From: Terriglobia bacterium
Lineage (GTDB): Bacteria; Acidobacteriota; Terriglobia; Terriglobales; Acidobacteriaceae
Reading direction: 5' to 3'
Length of the DNA stretch: 64,000 nt
NCBI GenBank assembly: GCA_020073385.1
Contig: JAIQFH010000008.1
Location: forward strand, 62,001-126,000
Below are positions 17,984 through 26,060 of the stretch, in pieces. Under the pieces are notes generated by a model that searched no databases, was not told the origin of the DNA, and worked only from the letters and a program-made list of their open reading frames with translations. The translations under genes and the position numbers were made by a program. The number at the start of each line of letters is the position of its first letter. Positions within the stretch are counted from its first letter, which is position 1.

Positions 17984-18070
17984 ATTGCAGATTTCAGATT
18001 TTCGATTGCAGATTGAAACCGGCTCAAACGCTGGCTTCAATCTAAAATCTGAAATTTACAATCTGCAATC
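17984..18070. repeat. Inverted repeat in the rpmI-rplT spacer
   Basis: ATTGCAGATTTCAGATT (17984-18000) and TCTGAAATTTACAATCTGC (18049-18067) belong to two long arms that pair imperfectly over about 35 bp around a loop near 18022-18030. The sequence is low-complexity and of a type seen in several other operon spacers of this window. Confidence 0.65.
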
Positions 18071-18074
18071 CAAC

Positions 18075-18272
18075 TCACTGGTACGGAATCATCCGCAACA
18101 CCTTGGCGAGATCTCCATCACTCACCAAACCGGATTTGCGCATCTTGCGCTTGGTTTTTGTTTCCTTCGACGTCAGGATGTGACGCAGTTTCGCGTGACC
18201 CCGCTTCACTTTCCCCGTCGCCGTCTTCTTAAAGCGCTTGGCGGCGCCCTTGTGCGTTTTCAATTTCGGCAT
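18075..18272 (-). CDS. rpmI: 50S ribosomal protein L35
   Basis: 65 residues, standard length, starting [20 protein letters not shown] with the conserved [12 protein letters not shown] segment. Located between infC and rplT as in most bacteria. Very basic, as expected for a small rRNA-binding protein. Confidence 0.97.
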   Translation of the reverse strand: MPKLKTHKGAAKRFKKTATGKVKRGHAKLRHILTSKETKTKRKMRKSGLVSDGDLAKVLRMIPYQ

Positions 18273-18408
18273 AAACCCTCTTCAATTTGCATTTGGCATT
18301 TAGCACCTAGCCTAAACAGGAAAGCGCCCAAAGCATTTTCTCGACCGGCCAAATGCCAAGTGCTAAGTACCAATTGCGATGAATTTGTAACTCGTCGCTG
18401 AAGCCGCG

Positions 18409-19032
18409 TTACGGCGCGGGCTTAGCGACCTGCGCCGGAGGCGGATTCTGGCTGGCGGCGGCCTGCGCCGCTGCCTTCTGCTTTCTTTCTTTCTCTTTTT
18501 CCTTCTCGCGCTCCTTGTCCGACTTCTTCGGAGCCAGGATCGCGTGCAGCGTATTCCCTTCCTGCCGCGGGCGAAACTCGACAATACTCTCGGACTCGAC
18601 GTCCTTGATCAGCCGCTCCAGAATCTGGCGGCCTAACCCGGTCCGCGTCATCTCGCGTCCGCGAAAGAAAATCGTGGCCTTAACTTTGTCTCCCTCATCC
18701 AGGAAACGCAGCACATGATTCTTCTTGGTCTCGTAATCGTGGTCGTCCACATTGATGCGGAACTTAACCTCTTTTACGGTGATCGTCTTCTGGTGCTTCT
18801 TGGCTTCGCGCTCTTTCTTTTCCTGCTGGTAAAGATACTTCCCGTAATCCATGATGCGGCATACGGGAGGCTGCGCGGTGGGCGAAATCTCAACCAGGTC
18901 CAGATTCTTTTCGCGGGCTTTCTTAATCGCTTCGTAAGGCGGCAGGATGCCGAGCTGATTGCCTTCGTCATCAATCACGCGAATCTCGCGCGCCCGAATG
19001 CGATCATTGATGCGGATAAAACGTTTATCGAT
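18409..19032 (-). CDS. infC: Translation initiation factor IF-3 with apparent AUC start codon
   Basis: 207 residues if translation begins at ATC (19030-19032), 4 nt after a GGAGGA. No ATG, GTG or TTG is available between an upstream in-frame TAG and the conserved RINDRIRAREIRVIDDEG segment; the first GTG (18978) would delete that segment. Rare infC start codons allow autoregulation by IF-3 in other bacteria. Both IF-3 domains are complete (LVEISPTAQPPVCRIMDYGK; EVKFRINVDDHDYETK). A charged tail of about 30 residues (KEREKEKEKERKQ, then Ala/Pro-rich) extends beyond the usual end. Confidence 0.95.
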   Translation of the reverse strand: MDKRFIRINDRIRAREIRVIDDEGNQLGILPPYEAIKKAREKNLDLVEISPTAQPPVCRIMDYGKYLYQQEKKEREAKKHQKTITVKEVKFRINVDDHDYETKKNHVLRFLDEGDKVKATIFFRGREMTRTGLGRQILERLIKDVESESIVEFRPRQEGNTLHAILAPKKSDKEREKEKEKERKQKAAAQAAASQNPPPAQVAKPAP

Positions 19033-19204
19033 ACAGTCCTCCGTGCTCTAAGCAACTGAGAATAAAGAATTATAGCATGATGGTTCGCGATAGATTCCAG
19101 TCCGAAAATCTTTCCTTGAGGCGCGTGACACGGCTTTGTTCTTCCGTCAGAATGATGCTATAGCGCTTCCGCAATATCGTATTTTGGCCAACAAGGACTG
19201 GGTT

Positions 19205-19474
19205 ATGTGCCGCAATATTAAAACTCTCTTCAACTTCGATCCCCCGGTTACCGACGAAGAAGTCCGCGCTGCCTCCATTCAATTCGTCCGCAAGATCACC
19301 GGATTCAACAAGCCCTCCAAGGCCAATGAAGCCGTGTTCCTGGCCGCCGTCGACGAAGTAGCCGCGGTGTCCATACGCCTTCTCCGATCGCTCGAAACCA
19401 CGGCTCCGCCCAAGAATCGCGAAGAAGAAGCCGCAAAAGCGAAGGCGCGCGCGGCACTGAGATTCGGAAGCTAA
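19205..19474 (+). CDS. DUF2277 family small protein
   Basis: 89 residues from the ATG at 19205, giving the conserved opening MCRNIKTLFNFDPPVTDEEV; a longer frame from 19136 would add unconserved residues. The body contains AASIQFVRKITGFNKPS and EAVFLAAVDEVA, as in DUF2277. Role unknown. It precedes an amidohydrolase gene by 83 bp on the same strand. Confidence 0.88.
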   Translation: MCRNIKTLFNFDPPVTDEEVRAASIQFVRKITGFNKPSKANEAVFLAAVDEVAAVSIRLLRSLETTAPPKNREEEAAKAKARAALRFGS

Positions 19475-19557
19475 CCCCATATCTAGTGAATGCATTTCAC
19501 TCTGGCAGATTCGGTACAATCCTCCGGCAGAGCAGACCCATTCCATTCGACTGTCCC

Positions 19558-21621
19558 ATGCAAATAAAAAAGCAAACGCAGATATCCCTCGCCCTCGGCA
19601 TCGCTGCCTTGGTTTGCCTGGCAACTTCGCAGCCTGGCGCGGCCCAGCAACCTGCGTCCGCCGACTCCGCTGTCGTTGAGCAAGGCAAGTTCACCCTCCA
19701 CAAGTTCGAGCAGCCCATCGGAGAGGAGACCTACGAGATTCGGAAGCAGGACGACTCGATCGCCGTGAAAATAAACTTCAAGTTCACCGACCGGGCCACA
19801 CCCGTGCCGCTAACAGCAAGTTTTCGTGGTGCGCCGGATCTGACTCCCCAAACCTTCGAGATCAAGGGCAAGACGGCGCGCACGGCTTCGATCGACGAAT
19901 CGTTAAGTATTGAGAACAGTAAGGTACATTTCCGAACTCGCGATAAGCAGAGCGATCTCGACCCGCCGAGCGGAGCGTTTTTCACCATCGCCGGATACGC
20001 TCCCACGACCATGCAGATGCTGCTGGTGCGGTACTGGGCTTCGCACGGATCGCCCACGAAACTGGCGACCCTTCCCAGCGGAGCCGTAATGGTGGAACCG
20101 CGTGGACAGGACACCATTAAGGTCGGCGCGAAAGAAGAGAAGCTTGACCGCTACACCGTCGAGGGCCTGATCTGGGGACGCGAGACTCTCTGGTTCGACG
20201 CCAATCGCAATCTGGTAGCTGCAATCTCGACCGACGCCGAATTCGACCATTTCGAGGCAATTCGCGAGGGATACGAAAGCGCGTTGGGCGACTTCGTGGG
20301 ACGGGCCGGCGCTGATGGCATGGCCGCTCTGGCCGATATTTCGAAAGGCATTTCGGGTAGTCGTGCCGATACCCTTGCCATCGTTGGAGCCACGCTCATC
20401 GACGGAACCGGGGCTGCTCCGGTCGCGGACGCGGCAGTCGTAATTCACAAAGGACGCATCGCCGCCGCCGGTCCACGATCCAAGGTGAAGATTCCCAAAG
20501 ACGCCAATGTCGTAGATGCAAAAGGAAAATTCATTCTTCCTGGCCTGTGGGACATGCATGCGCACTTCGAACAAGTCGAGTGGGGGCCGATCTATCTGGC
20601 TGCCGGCGTCACCACGGTTCGCGACTGCGGCAATGAGTTCGACTTCATCACTGCCGTGCGTGACGCAATTGCCCAAGGGCGAGGGCTTGGACCTCGTCTC
20701 TTGCTTGCGGGCGTCGTCGACGGCACCGGCCCACTTGCGCTTGGGGTCGAGAGAGTGAACACCCTTGAACAGGCTCGCACGTGGGTCGATCGCTACCACG
20801 ACGCCGGATTCCAGCAGATGAAGATCTACAGCTCCGTCAAACTCGAAGAAGTCAAGGCAGTAGCCGACGAAGCCCACCGCCTTGGAATGACCGTCACTGG
20901 CCACGTTCCAGAAGGGCTCACCGCGTTTCAAACGGTCGAAGCAGGACAAGACCAGATTAACCACATCTCGTACATTGCGGACATCATGCACTCGCCCTTG
21001 CCTGACAACGCGACCCGAGCTGACCGGAGAAACGCCATCATCAACATCGATCTGAATTCACCCGAGTCCCAAAAGGCCTTGGCTTTCCTTAAGGACCATC
21101 ACACGGTCGTTGACCCAACCATCGCGCTATACGAACTATTCACCGGGACGACGGCGAAACCGCCCGCCAGCTTCGAGCCCGGCATCAACAAGATTCCTGC
21201 AGAGCTTGCCGGGCAACTCACTGACGTCGAGCCGCCAAACGAAAACTCCGAGGTGAGGGAGAAGATCTTCCAAAAAGACGTGGCGATCGTCGGCGCCCTG
21301 CATCGGGCCGGTGTTCCGATCGTAGCCGGCACAGATCAATCGGTTCCCGGACACAGCCTGCATCGCGAACTCGAACTCTACGTCCAGGCCGGATTCACAC
21401 CCTTGGAAGCGATCCAGGCGGCCACGACCGTGCCGGCTCACGTCATGGGCGTCGACAAGGAATTGGGCACGATCGAAGCGGGCAAACGCGCTGACCTGAT
21501 CCTGATCAACGGCGACCCGCTCCAGGACGTTCACAACACCCGCAACGTCGAATACGTCATCACCAACGGCACCATGTATCACACCGCCGAACTCTGGCAG
21601 AGCGTAGGATTCAAGCCATAA
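19558..21621 (+). CDS. Exported amidohydrolase family protein with N-terminal beta domain
   Basis: 687 residues from the ATG at 19558, with a signal peptide (LALGIAALVCLATSQPGAAQQ). Residues about 35-270 form a beta-rich domain of unknown role. The rest is a metal-dependent hydrolase: LPGLWDMHAHF holds the HxH metal ligands, GHVPEGL and VAGTDQSV supply further His/Asp ligands, and LGTIEAGKRADLILINGDPL closes the fold. The substrate cannot be predicted; a dipeptidase- or imidazolonepropionase-like activity is typical. Probably periplasmic. Confidence 0.86.
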   Translation: MQIKKQTQISLALGIAALVCLATSQPGAAQQPASADSAVVEQGKFTLHKFEQPIGEETYEIRKQDDSIAVKINFKFTDRATPVPLTASFRGAPDLTPQTFEIKGKTARTASIDESLSIENSKVHFRTRDKQSDLDPPSGAFFTIAGYAPTTMQMLLVRYWASHGSPTKLATLPSGAVMVEPRGQDTIKVGAKEEKLDRYTVEGLIWGRETLWFDANRNLVAAISTDAEFDHFEAIREGYESALGDFVGRAGADGMAALADISKGISGSRADTLAIVGATLIDGTGAAPVADAAVVIHKGRIAAAGPRSKVKIPKDANVVDAKGKFILPGLWDMHAHFEQVEWGPIYLAAGVTTVRDCGNEFDFITAVRDAIAQGRGLGPRLLLAGVVDGTGPLALGVERVNTLEQARTWVDRYHDAGFQQMKIYSSVKLEEVKAVADEAHRLGMTVTGHVPEGLTAFQTVEAGQDQINHISYIADIMHSPLPDNATRADRRNAIINIDLNSPESQKALAFLKDHHTVVDPTIALYELFTGTTAKPPASFEPGINKIPAELAGQLTDVEPPNENSEVREKIFQKDVAIVGALHRAGVPIVAGTDQSVPGHSLHRELELYVQAGFTPLEAIQAATTVPAHVMGVDKELGTIEAGKRADLILINGDPLQDVHNTRNVEYVITNGTMYHTAELWQSVGFKP

Positions 21622-21625
21622 AGCA

Positions 21626-21752
21626 GGGGCTAGGCATTAGGGGCTAGGGTCAGGGATTTCATTTGCATGCGATCGATGCCATTCCGAAGTACCGCACCCG
21701 ACGTGCACAATTGGCGTTTCCATTTGCTCCCTAACCCCTAATCCCTAGCCCC
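21626..21752. repeat. Inverted repeat pair between amidohydrolase and aminotransferase genes
   Basis: A 24-bp arm at 21626-21649 (GGGGCTAGGCATTAGGGG...) pairs with 21729-21752 (...CTAATCCCTAGCCCC) at 22 of 24 positions. The arms flank about 80 bp. The first arm starts just after the amidohydrolase stop codon. Confidence 0.7.
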
Positions 21753-21778
21753 TTTGTTGCTGTGCTAGTCTGCCTGTC

Positions 21779-23071
21779 ATGGCAACGCGCTCAACCACGA
21801 ACCGAAGAAACATTGCGCGAGACCCGCGGTCGACCAACCGGCCACGCCCCAAGCACTTCCTCAGCGACAAGGTCTCCCACTTCACCGAATCGGTGATCCG
21901 CGAAATGACCCGCCAGGCCATGCTTTACGGCGCCGTCAATCTCGCCCAAGGCTTCCCCGATTTCTCCGCGCCGAACGAAATCAAGCAAGCCGCCCAGCAG
22001 GCTGTCGCCGCCGATGTCAATCAATACGCCATCACCTGGGGCGCGAAAAACCTGCGCAACGCAATCGCCCGTCAAATGGGCGTCTGGCAAGGCATCACCG
22101 TCGATCCCGAAAAAGAAATCACCGTCTGCTGCGGATCCACCGAAGCCATGATTTCGACTCTGCTCGCCGTCTGCAACGCGGGCGACGAAGTCGTCATCTT
22201 CGAACCGTTTTACGAGAACTACGGCCCCGACTCGGTGCTCAGCGGCGCCAAACCAAAATTCGTGAAACTGCGCCCGCCCAAAGATGCATCGAGTGAGTGG
22301 ACCTTCGATGAAAAAGAACTCCGCCGCGCCTTCGACAATCACACCAAGGCGATTATCCTCAACACTCCGAACAATCCCACGGGAAAAGTCTTCACCCGCG
22401 CGGAACTTGAACTGATTCGCGACCTCTGCCTCAAATTCGACGTACTGGCCATCACCGACGAAATCTACGAGCACATCCTCTACGACGGTACCCAACACAT
22501 TTCAATGGCTTCCCTCGATGGCATGCGCGACCGCACCGTGACTATCAACGGCATGTCAAAAACCTACAGCGTCACAGGATGGCGCGTGGGATGGGCCGTA
22601 GCGCCGGAGGTGATCACCAACGCGATACGCAAGGTGCATGATTTCCTGACTGTGGGCGCACCCGCTCCTTTGCAGGAAGCCGGCGCGGCCGCATTGAGTC
22701 TCCCTGCCGAGTACTATGCGAAACTCGCCGAGGGCTATCGCGTTCGTCGCGATCAACTGATCCCAGCACTCACCTCAGCGGGGTTCCGCTGCTTCCTCCC
22801 GCGCGGTGCCTACTACGTCATGACAGACATCTCCGCCTTCGGCTTCAAAGACGATGTTTCATTTGCGAAGTACCTGGTTCAAGACATCGGCGTGGCCTGC
22901 GTGCCAGGCTCGAGCTTCTACCGCGATCCAAGAGATGGCGCGAAGCAAGTCCGCTTCGCATTCTGTAAGAAACCACAAACCCTGGAGGAAGCATCCAGCA
23001 AGTTGGGAAAACTTGCGCTTGAAACGAAGAAACTAGAAACCGCAAAGGTCGCAAAGGACGCCGAGGTCTAG
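21779..23071 (+). CDS. PLP-dependent aminotransferase, class I/II
   Basis: 430 residues. Contains GAVNLAQGFPDFSAP, the cofactor region CCGSTEAM, NTPNNPTGKVFTRAE and the PLP lysine in NGMSKTYSVTGWRVGW. This pattern fits the methionine/kynurenine-type aminotransferases (fold type I). A basic N-terminal extension of about 25 residues precedes the fold. The last 12 residues (ETAKVAKDAEV) are encoded by one arm of an intergenic repeat (23036-23066), so the C-terminus appears to have been extended by repeat sequence. Substrate uncertain. Confidence 0.9.
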   Translation: MATRSTTNRRNIARDPRSTNRPRPKHFLSDKVSHFTESVIREMTRQAMLYGAVNLAQGFPDFSAPNEIKQAAQQAVAADVNQYAITWGAKNLRNAIARQMGVWQGITVDPEKEITVCCGSTEAMISTLLAVCNAGDEVVIFEPFYENYGPDSVLSGAKPKFVKLRPPKDASSEWTFDEKELRRAFDNHTKAIILNTPNNPTGKVFTRAELELIRDLCLKFDVLAITDEIYEHILYDGTQHISMASLDGMRDRTVTINGMSKTYSVTGWRVGWAVAPEVITNAIRKVHDFLTVGAPAPLQEAGAAALSLPAEYYAKLAEGYRVRRDQLIPALTSAGFRCFLPRGAYYVMTDISAFGFKDDVSFAKYLVQDIGVACVPGSSFYRDPRDGAKQVRFAFCKKPQTLEEASSKLGKLALETKKLETAKVAKDAEV

Positions 23072-23110
23072 GAAGTTAAACCCTAAATCCTCCGCGTCCT
23101 CTGCGGTTTT
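23036..23110. repeat. Inverted repeat overlapping the 3' end of the aminotransferase gene
   Basis: Arm 1 (23036-23066, GAAACCGCAAAGG...GACGCCGAGG) codes for the end of the protein. Arm 2 (23089-23110, CCTCCGCGTCCTCTGCGG then TTTT) is its imperfect complement. A transcript would form a long hairpin with a short T-run, so it may also act as the terminator. Confidence 0.7.
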
Positions 23111-23127
23111 GGGTTTCGAAGCGGAAA

Positions 23128-23640
23128 CTATTTCGTGATCACTCCACACGCCACGCGGTCCCCCGAGTTCCCAGAAGGATCGGTCTTATAGTCGTCGCCT
23201 TTCGCATGGACCACGATCGCCGCACCATTGCTCAATAGCGAGTGCGGGCCGTCCTTGAGCGTGACATCGGCATTCTCCAACTTAGCCTTGGCCTTGCCAT
23301 CGGCTCCCACGGTGAAGTTCTTCATGTCACCGGCATGATGCCCTTCGGGACTATCGAATCCGTGCTTCTTGCCCTCCGGATTGAAATGACCGCCCGCTGA
23401 CTTGAAATCCGGTGCCTCGCATTTGGGAACCTGGTGAAAGTGGATTGCGTGTTCTCCCGGCGTGAGATCGTGCAACTGCAGTTGGAGCGCCACTCCAGAG
23501 CCCTGATCCCAGATGAGGACGCTGCCCACGTCTTTGCCTTGGGCATCCTTCAATTCAATCTTGGTTTTACCGACGCTGGTGGATGAGAAAGCAAAGAGCG
23601 CGACAAGAACTCCGCACGCGAGTAGGGGAAAGGACTTCAT
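23128..23640 (-). CDS. sodC: Cu-Zn superoxide dismutase
   Basis: 170 residues with a signal peptide (residues 1-24), so periplasmic or surface-located. Metal ligands are visible: H67 and H69 (AIHFHQ), H85, H93, H101/H102, D105 and H145 (VVHAKGDD). Cys74 and Cys165 can form the conserved disulfide. It converts superoxide to peroxide and oxygen. It stands alone, followed on the same strand by a cytochrome c gene in the upstream direction. Confidence 0.95.
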   Translation of the reverse strand: MKSFPLLACGVLVALFAFSSTSVGKTKIELKDAQGKDVGSVLIWDQGSGVALQLQLHDLTPGEHAIHFHQVPKCEAPDFKSAGGHFNPEGKKHGFDSPEGHHAGDMKNFTVGADGKAKAKLENADVTLKDGPHSLLSNGAAIVVHAKGDDYKTDPSGNSGDRVACGVITK

Positions 23641-23691
23641 TTGGCCTCCTGAAGGTTTGAGAAAATTATAGCGAATCCCGAATAGGAGGCA

Positions 23692-24120
23692 TTAATCACC
23701 AGGACCGGGCCTCAGCGATCTCAGATAGGCAACCACCGATTCTGCGTCCTCGCGGCTCATCCGAAATTGTGGCATAGGAGGTCGCAGATGACTTCCGTCA
23801 GTCCAAACGCCAGTCGTGAGCAGGCGAATCATGTCTTCGTCGCTGGCCGGTGGCGTGCCCGCAATTCTCGGCGCCTTCAATGGCCAATTCTCAGTCGGGC
23901 GAGCCGGCAACAACCACACCGAGGCTCCATCCAGCCAATGGCTGGTATCAAGCTTCCCCGAGTCGGTGCGAGGCGTGTGACACCTGCCGCACATCGCCAC
24001 CCCCTCAACGATGTACTTCCCGCGCGCGACTCGGCTCTCGTTACTTCCGGATCTCGCGCTCGCGTTAGTCTGGCTGGTTGCCTGTGGCCGTCCGCTGACG
24101 CTCAGTACTGCCAGACCCAC
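23692..24120 (-). CDS. Class I cytochrome c, possible damaged leader
   Basis: 142 residues from a GTG at 24120. Haem attachment CGRCH (44-48) and a probable axial Met in RPPMPQFRM; the C-terminal SREDAESVVAYLRSL helix is typical. The in-frame sequence just upstream reads like a signal-peptide n-region (RARDFRSFSWVAII) but is cut off by a TAG three codons after an ATG at 24180. Either the GTG start is used with a short leader or the true start has been lost. An exported electron carrier is expected. Confidence 0.8.
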   Translation of the reverse strand: MGLAVLSVSGRPQATSQTNASARSGSNESRVARGKYIVEGVAMCGRCHTPRTDSGKLDTSHWLDGASVWLLPARPTENWPLKAPRIAGTPPASDEDMIRLLTTGVWTDGSHLRPPMPQFRMSREDAESVVAYLRSLRPGPGD

Positions 24121-24244
24121 GATGATCGCAACCCAGGAAAACGATCGAAAGTCACGCGCCCTGAAACCCTAGAAATCCATGGCCTACGGTCATTGGATGA
24201 AGAGTCCCGATCCGAGGTTGATCCAAATCCTCGTCACGCCAGCT

Positions 24245-24304
24245 TTCCTTCGTGTACCGAAGCTTGCCCTGAGCGCGGCCGAAGGGTGTCCTTTGTGGTT
24301 AAAG
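24245..24304 (+). repeat. Composite repeat: one intergenic repeat inserted in another
   Basis: TTCCTTCGTGTACC (24245-24258) and GTGTCCTTTGTGGTTAAAG (24286-24304) are the two halves of the repeat found intact at 33950-33980 and 40450-40486. A 27-bp palindromic unit (24259-24285, GAAGCTTGCCCTGAGCGC...) separates them. A related CCTTCGACTGCGCTCAGGGC unit occurs alone at about 48375-48394. Confidence 0.7.
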
Positions 24305-24409
24305 CATTTAGGGGCTGCCAAAAAGTGCTCCCTTCGGCCCGCGGTCTCCACAGGATTGTGGAGTATACTGCGAACAAGTTCGAACTTCTTTGTTTGGGGA
24401 AATGCGTTT

Positions 24410-24697
24410 ATGGCGTCCAATGCAGTCGAACCCGTGCCAGATCAGGTTCCAGCCGACGATTTTCAGGCGCTGGAAGAGAAGATTTATCGCACCATAGAGA
24501 TGTACAAGGCGGCTCGTCAGGCCCAGGCATCGGCGGAACGCGATGCCCAGCGCCTGCGGCAGCAGATGGAAGACCGCGAAGAAGAACTCGTACGCCTTCG
24601 TCGCGAAACGGTGCAACTCAAGAAAGAGCGCGAGGACATCCGCGGCCGCGTCGAAAAAATGCTGGCCCAGATCGAGTCGCTCGCCGAGGCCAGTTAG
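24410..24697 (+). CDS. ZapB-like coiled-coil cell division protein
   Basis: 95 residues from the ATG at 24410 (MASNAVEPVPDQ); the longer frame from 24179 runs through repeats. Residues about 20-90 are one continuous coiled coil (EEKIYRTIEMYKAARQAQ, EEELVRLRRETVQLKKERE). The gene lies 51 bp before zapA. A short coiled-coil protein next to zapA is usually a Z-ring-associated factor; the ZapB label is by similarity of form and context only. Confidence 0.65.
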   Translation: MASNAVEPVPDQVPADDFQALEEKIYRTIEMYKAARQAQASAERDAQRLRQQMEDREEELVRLRRETVQLKKEREDIRGRVEKMLAQIESLAEAS

Positions 24698-24748
24698 CCC
24701 CGACGTATTGAGTTTCAAGAAGAGCTGTTTCTCCACGGAGAACATCGA

Positions 24749-25084
24749 ATGGCGACAGCGACGAAAGATCATGCGGTGAAAGACGCCCAGAACGCCAGCG
24801 TGCGAGTGGAGATTTTTGACCAGGCCTATAACCTCCGCGGCTCCGATCCGGAATACATTCTCAAGCTCGCCGAATACGTCGATTCCAAGATGCGGGCCGT
24901 CGCCGCCGCCACCAACACCATCGACACCGTCCGCCTCGCCGTCCTGGCGGCCTTGAACATCGCCGACGAATTCCACCTCCTGAAGAAAAAAATTGATAAC
25001 GGAGGAACCGATTATCTGAAGCGCGCGCATCAACTGGCACATGCGCTCGATGAAGTTCTGCAGGATGATCGCAAGGTGGGATAG
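24749..25084 (+). CDS. zapA: Cell division protein ZapA
   Basis: 111 residues with the ZapA pattern: SVRVEIFDQAYNLRGSDPEYILKLAEYVDSKM, then RLAVLAALNIADEFHLLKKK and a C-terminal helix. ZapA bundles FtsZ filaments in the cytoplasm. The next gene overlaps its 3' end by up to 44 bp. Confidence 0.9.
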   Translation: MATATKDHAVKDAQNASVRVEIFDQAYNLRGSDPEYILKLAEYVDSKMRAVAAATNTIDTVRLAVLAALNIADEFHLLKKKIDNGGTDYLKRAHQLAHALDEVLQDDRKVG

Positions 25085-26060
25085 TCCGCGCGCGGGTGTG
25101 ATGTTCTTCATCTGCGTTTCGCTTCTTGCAGCCGCCTCCGCCCAGGAAACGACACTTCGCACCCGGTCGAACCTGGTCCTGGTTCCGACTCTCATAAAAG
25201 ACGCTCAAGGAGCCATTGTCTACGGATTGCATTCTGATGACTTCGTCGTGGAAGACAACGGCGTCGAGCAACCAGTCCGCCTGGACGAAGCGCCGGAAGG
25301 GCAGCCGATCTCTCTGGTTGTCGCCATCCAGCGCGGGCGCCGCGCCTCCTATGAATTCCCGAGAATGCAGGGACTCCGGACCATGCTCGGTCCGCTCTTC
25401 GACATCGGCAGTTCCCGGATCGCGATCGTAGAGTTCGACGGTCAGGTGGAGTTGACTCGTAACTTTACCAACCGCGAAGCTCTAGTCGACGACGACCTCA
25501 GCAACCTGCAACCGGGCAACGATGGCGCTGCGATACTCGACGCGGTCTCCTATTCCATCCAATTGCTGCGAAACGAACCGGAGGACCGCCAGCGCGTCCT
25601 GCTCCTGATCAGCGAAACTCGCGATCACGGCAGTAAGGTGAAGATCGAAGATGCCGTCGCTGCCGTGGGTCAAGGCAACGTCATGATGTACGCCCTCGCC
25701 TTCTCTCCCGGTATTTCCAATATCCTCGACACCGGCCGGGGAGTGAACAAGAGCGAAATGCACCCGACACTGGACTTACTCGACCTCGCTTACCGCACTG
25801 CTCAGGCTATGCGGAAAAATGTCCCAGCTACCGTCACCTCCATGACCGGCGGCGAATACGAACTGTTCACCACGCGAAAGAAATTCGAAGTGCGGATGAA
25901 TGACTTCACCAACCACCTGCACAGCCGCTATCTGCTGAGTTTCGCGCCCAAAGATCCCCGCCCCGGACTGCACCAGCTGCGCGTCCGTTTGAAAGATCCA
26001 TCTAAGGGAACCGTGCTGGCGCGGACCAGTTACTGGGCGGAGGATGCGAATAAGAATTAG
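25041..26060 (+). CDS. VWFA-related acidobacterial protein without MIDAS motif
   Basis: 339 residues from the first ATG (starts at 25050 or 25065 are equally possible; all overlap zapA). Signal peptide [15 protein letters not shown]. The VWFA-related pattern is clear ([63 protein letters not shown]), but the DxSxS metal site is replaced by VVAIQRGRR. Metal-dependent ligand binding is therefore unlikely. Exported; function unknown. The 3' end overlaps the convergent kinase gene by 4 bp. Confidence 0.85.
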   Translation: MRSMKFCRMIARWDSPRAGVMFFICVSLLAAASAQETTLRTRSNLVLVPTLIKDAQGAIVYGLHSDDFVVEDNGVEQPVRLDEAPEGQPISLVVAIQRGRRASYEFPRMQGLRTMLGPLFDIGSSRIAIVEFDGQVELTRNFTNREALVDDDLSNLQPGNDGAAILDAVSYSIQLLRNEPEDRQRVLLLISETRDHGSKVKIEDAVAAVGQGNVMMYALAFSPGISNILDTGRGVNKSEMHPTLDLLDLAYRTAQAMRKNVPATVTSMTGGEYELFTTRKKFEVRMNDFTNHLHSRYLLSFAPKDPRPGLHQLRVRLKDPSKGTVLARTSYWAEDANKN

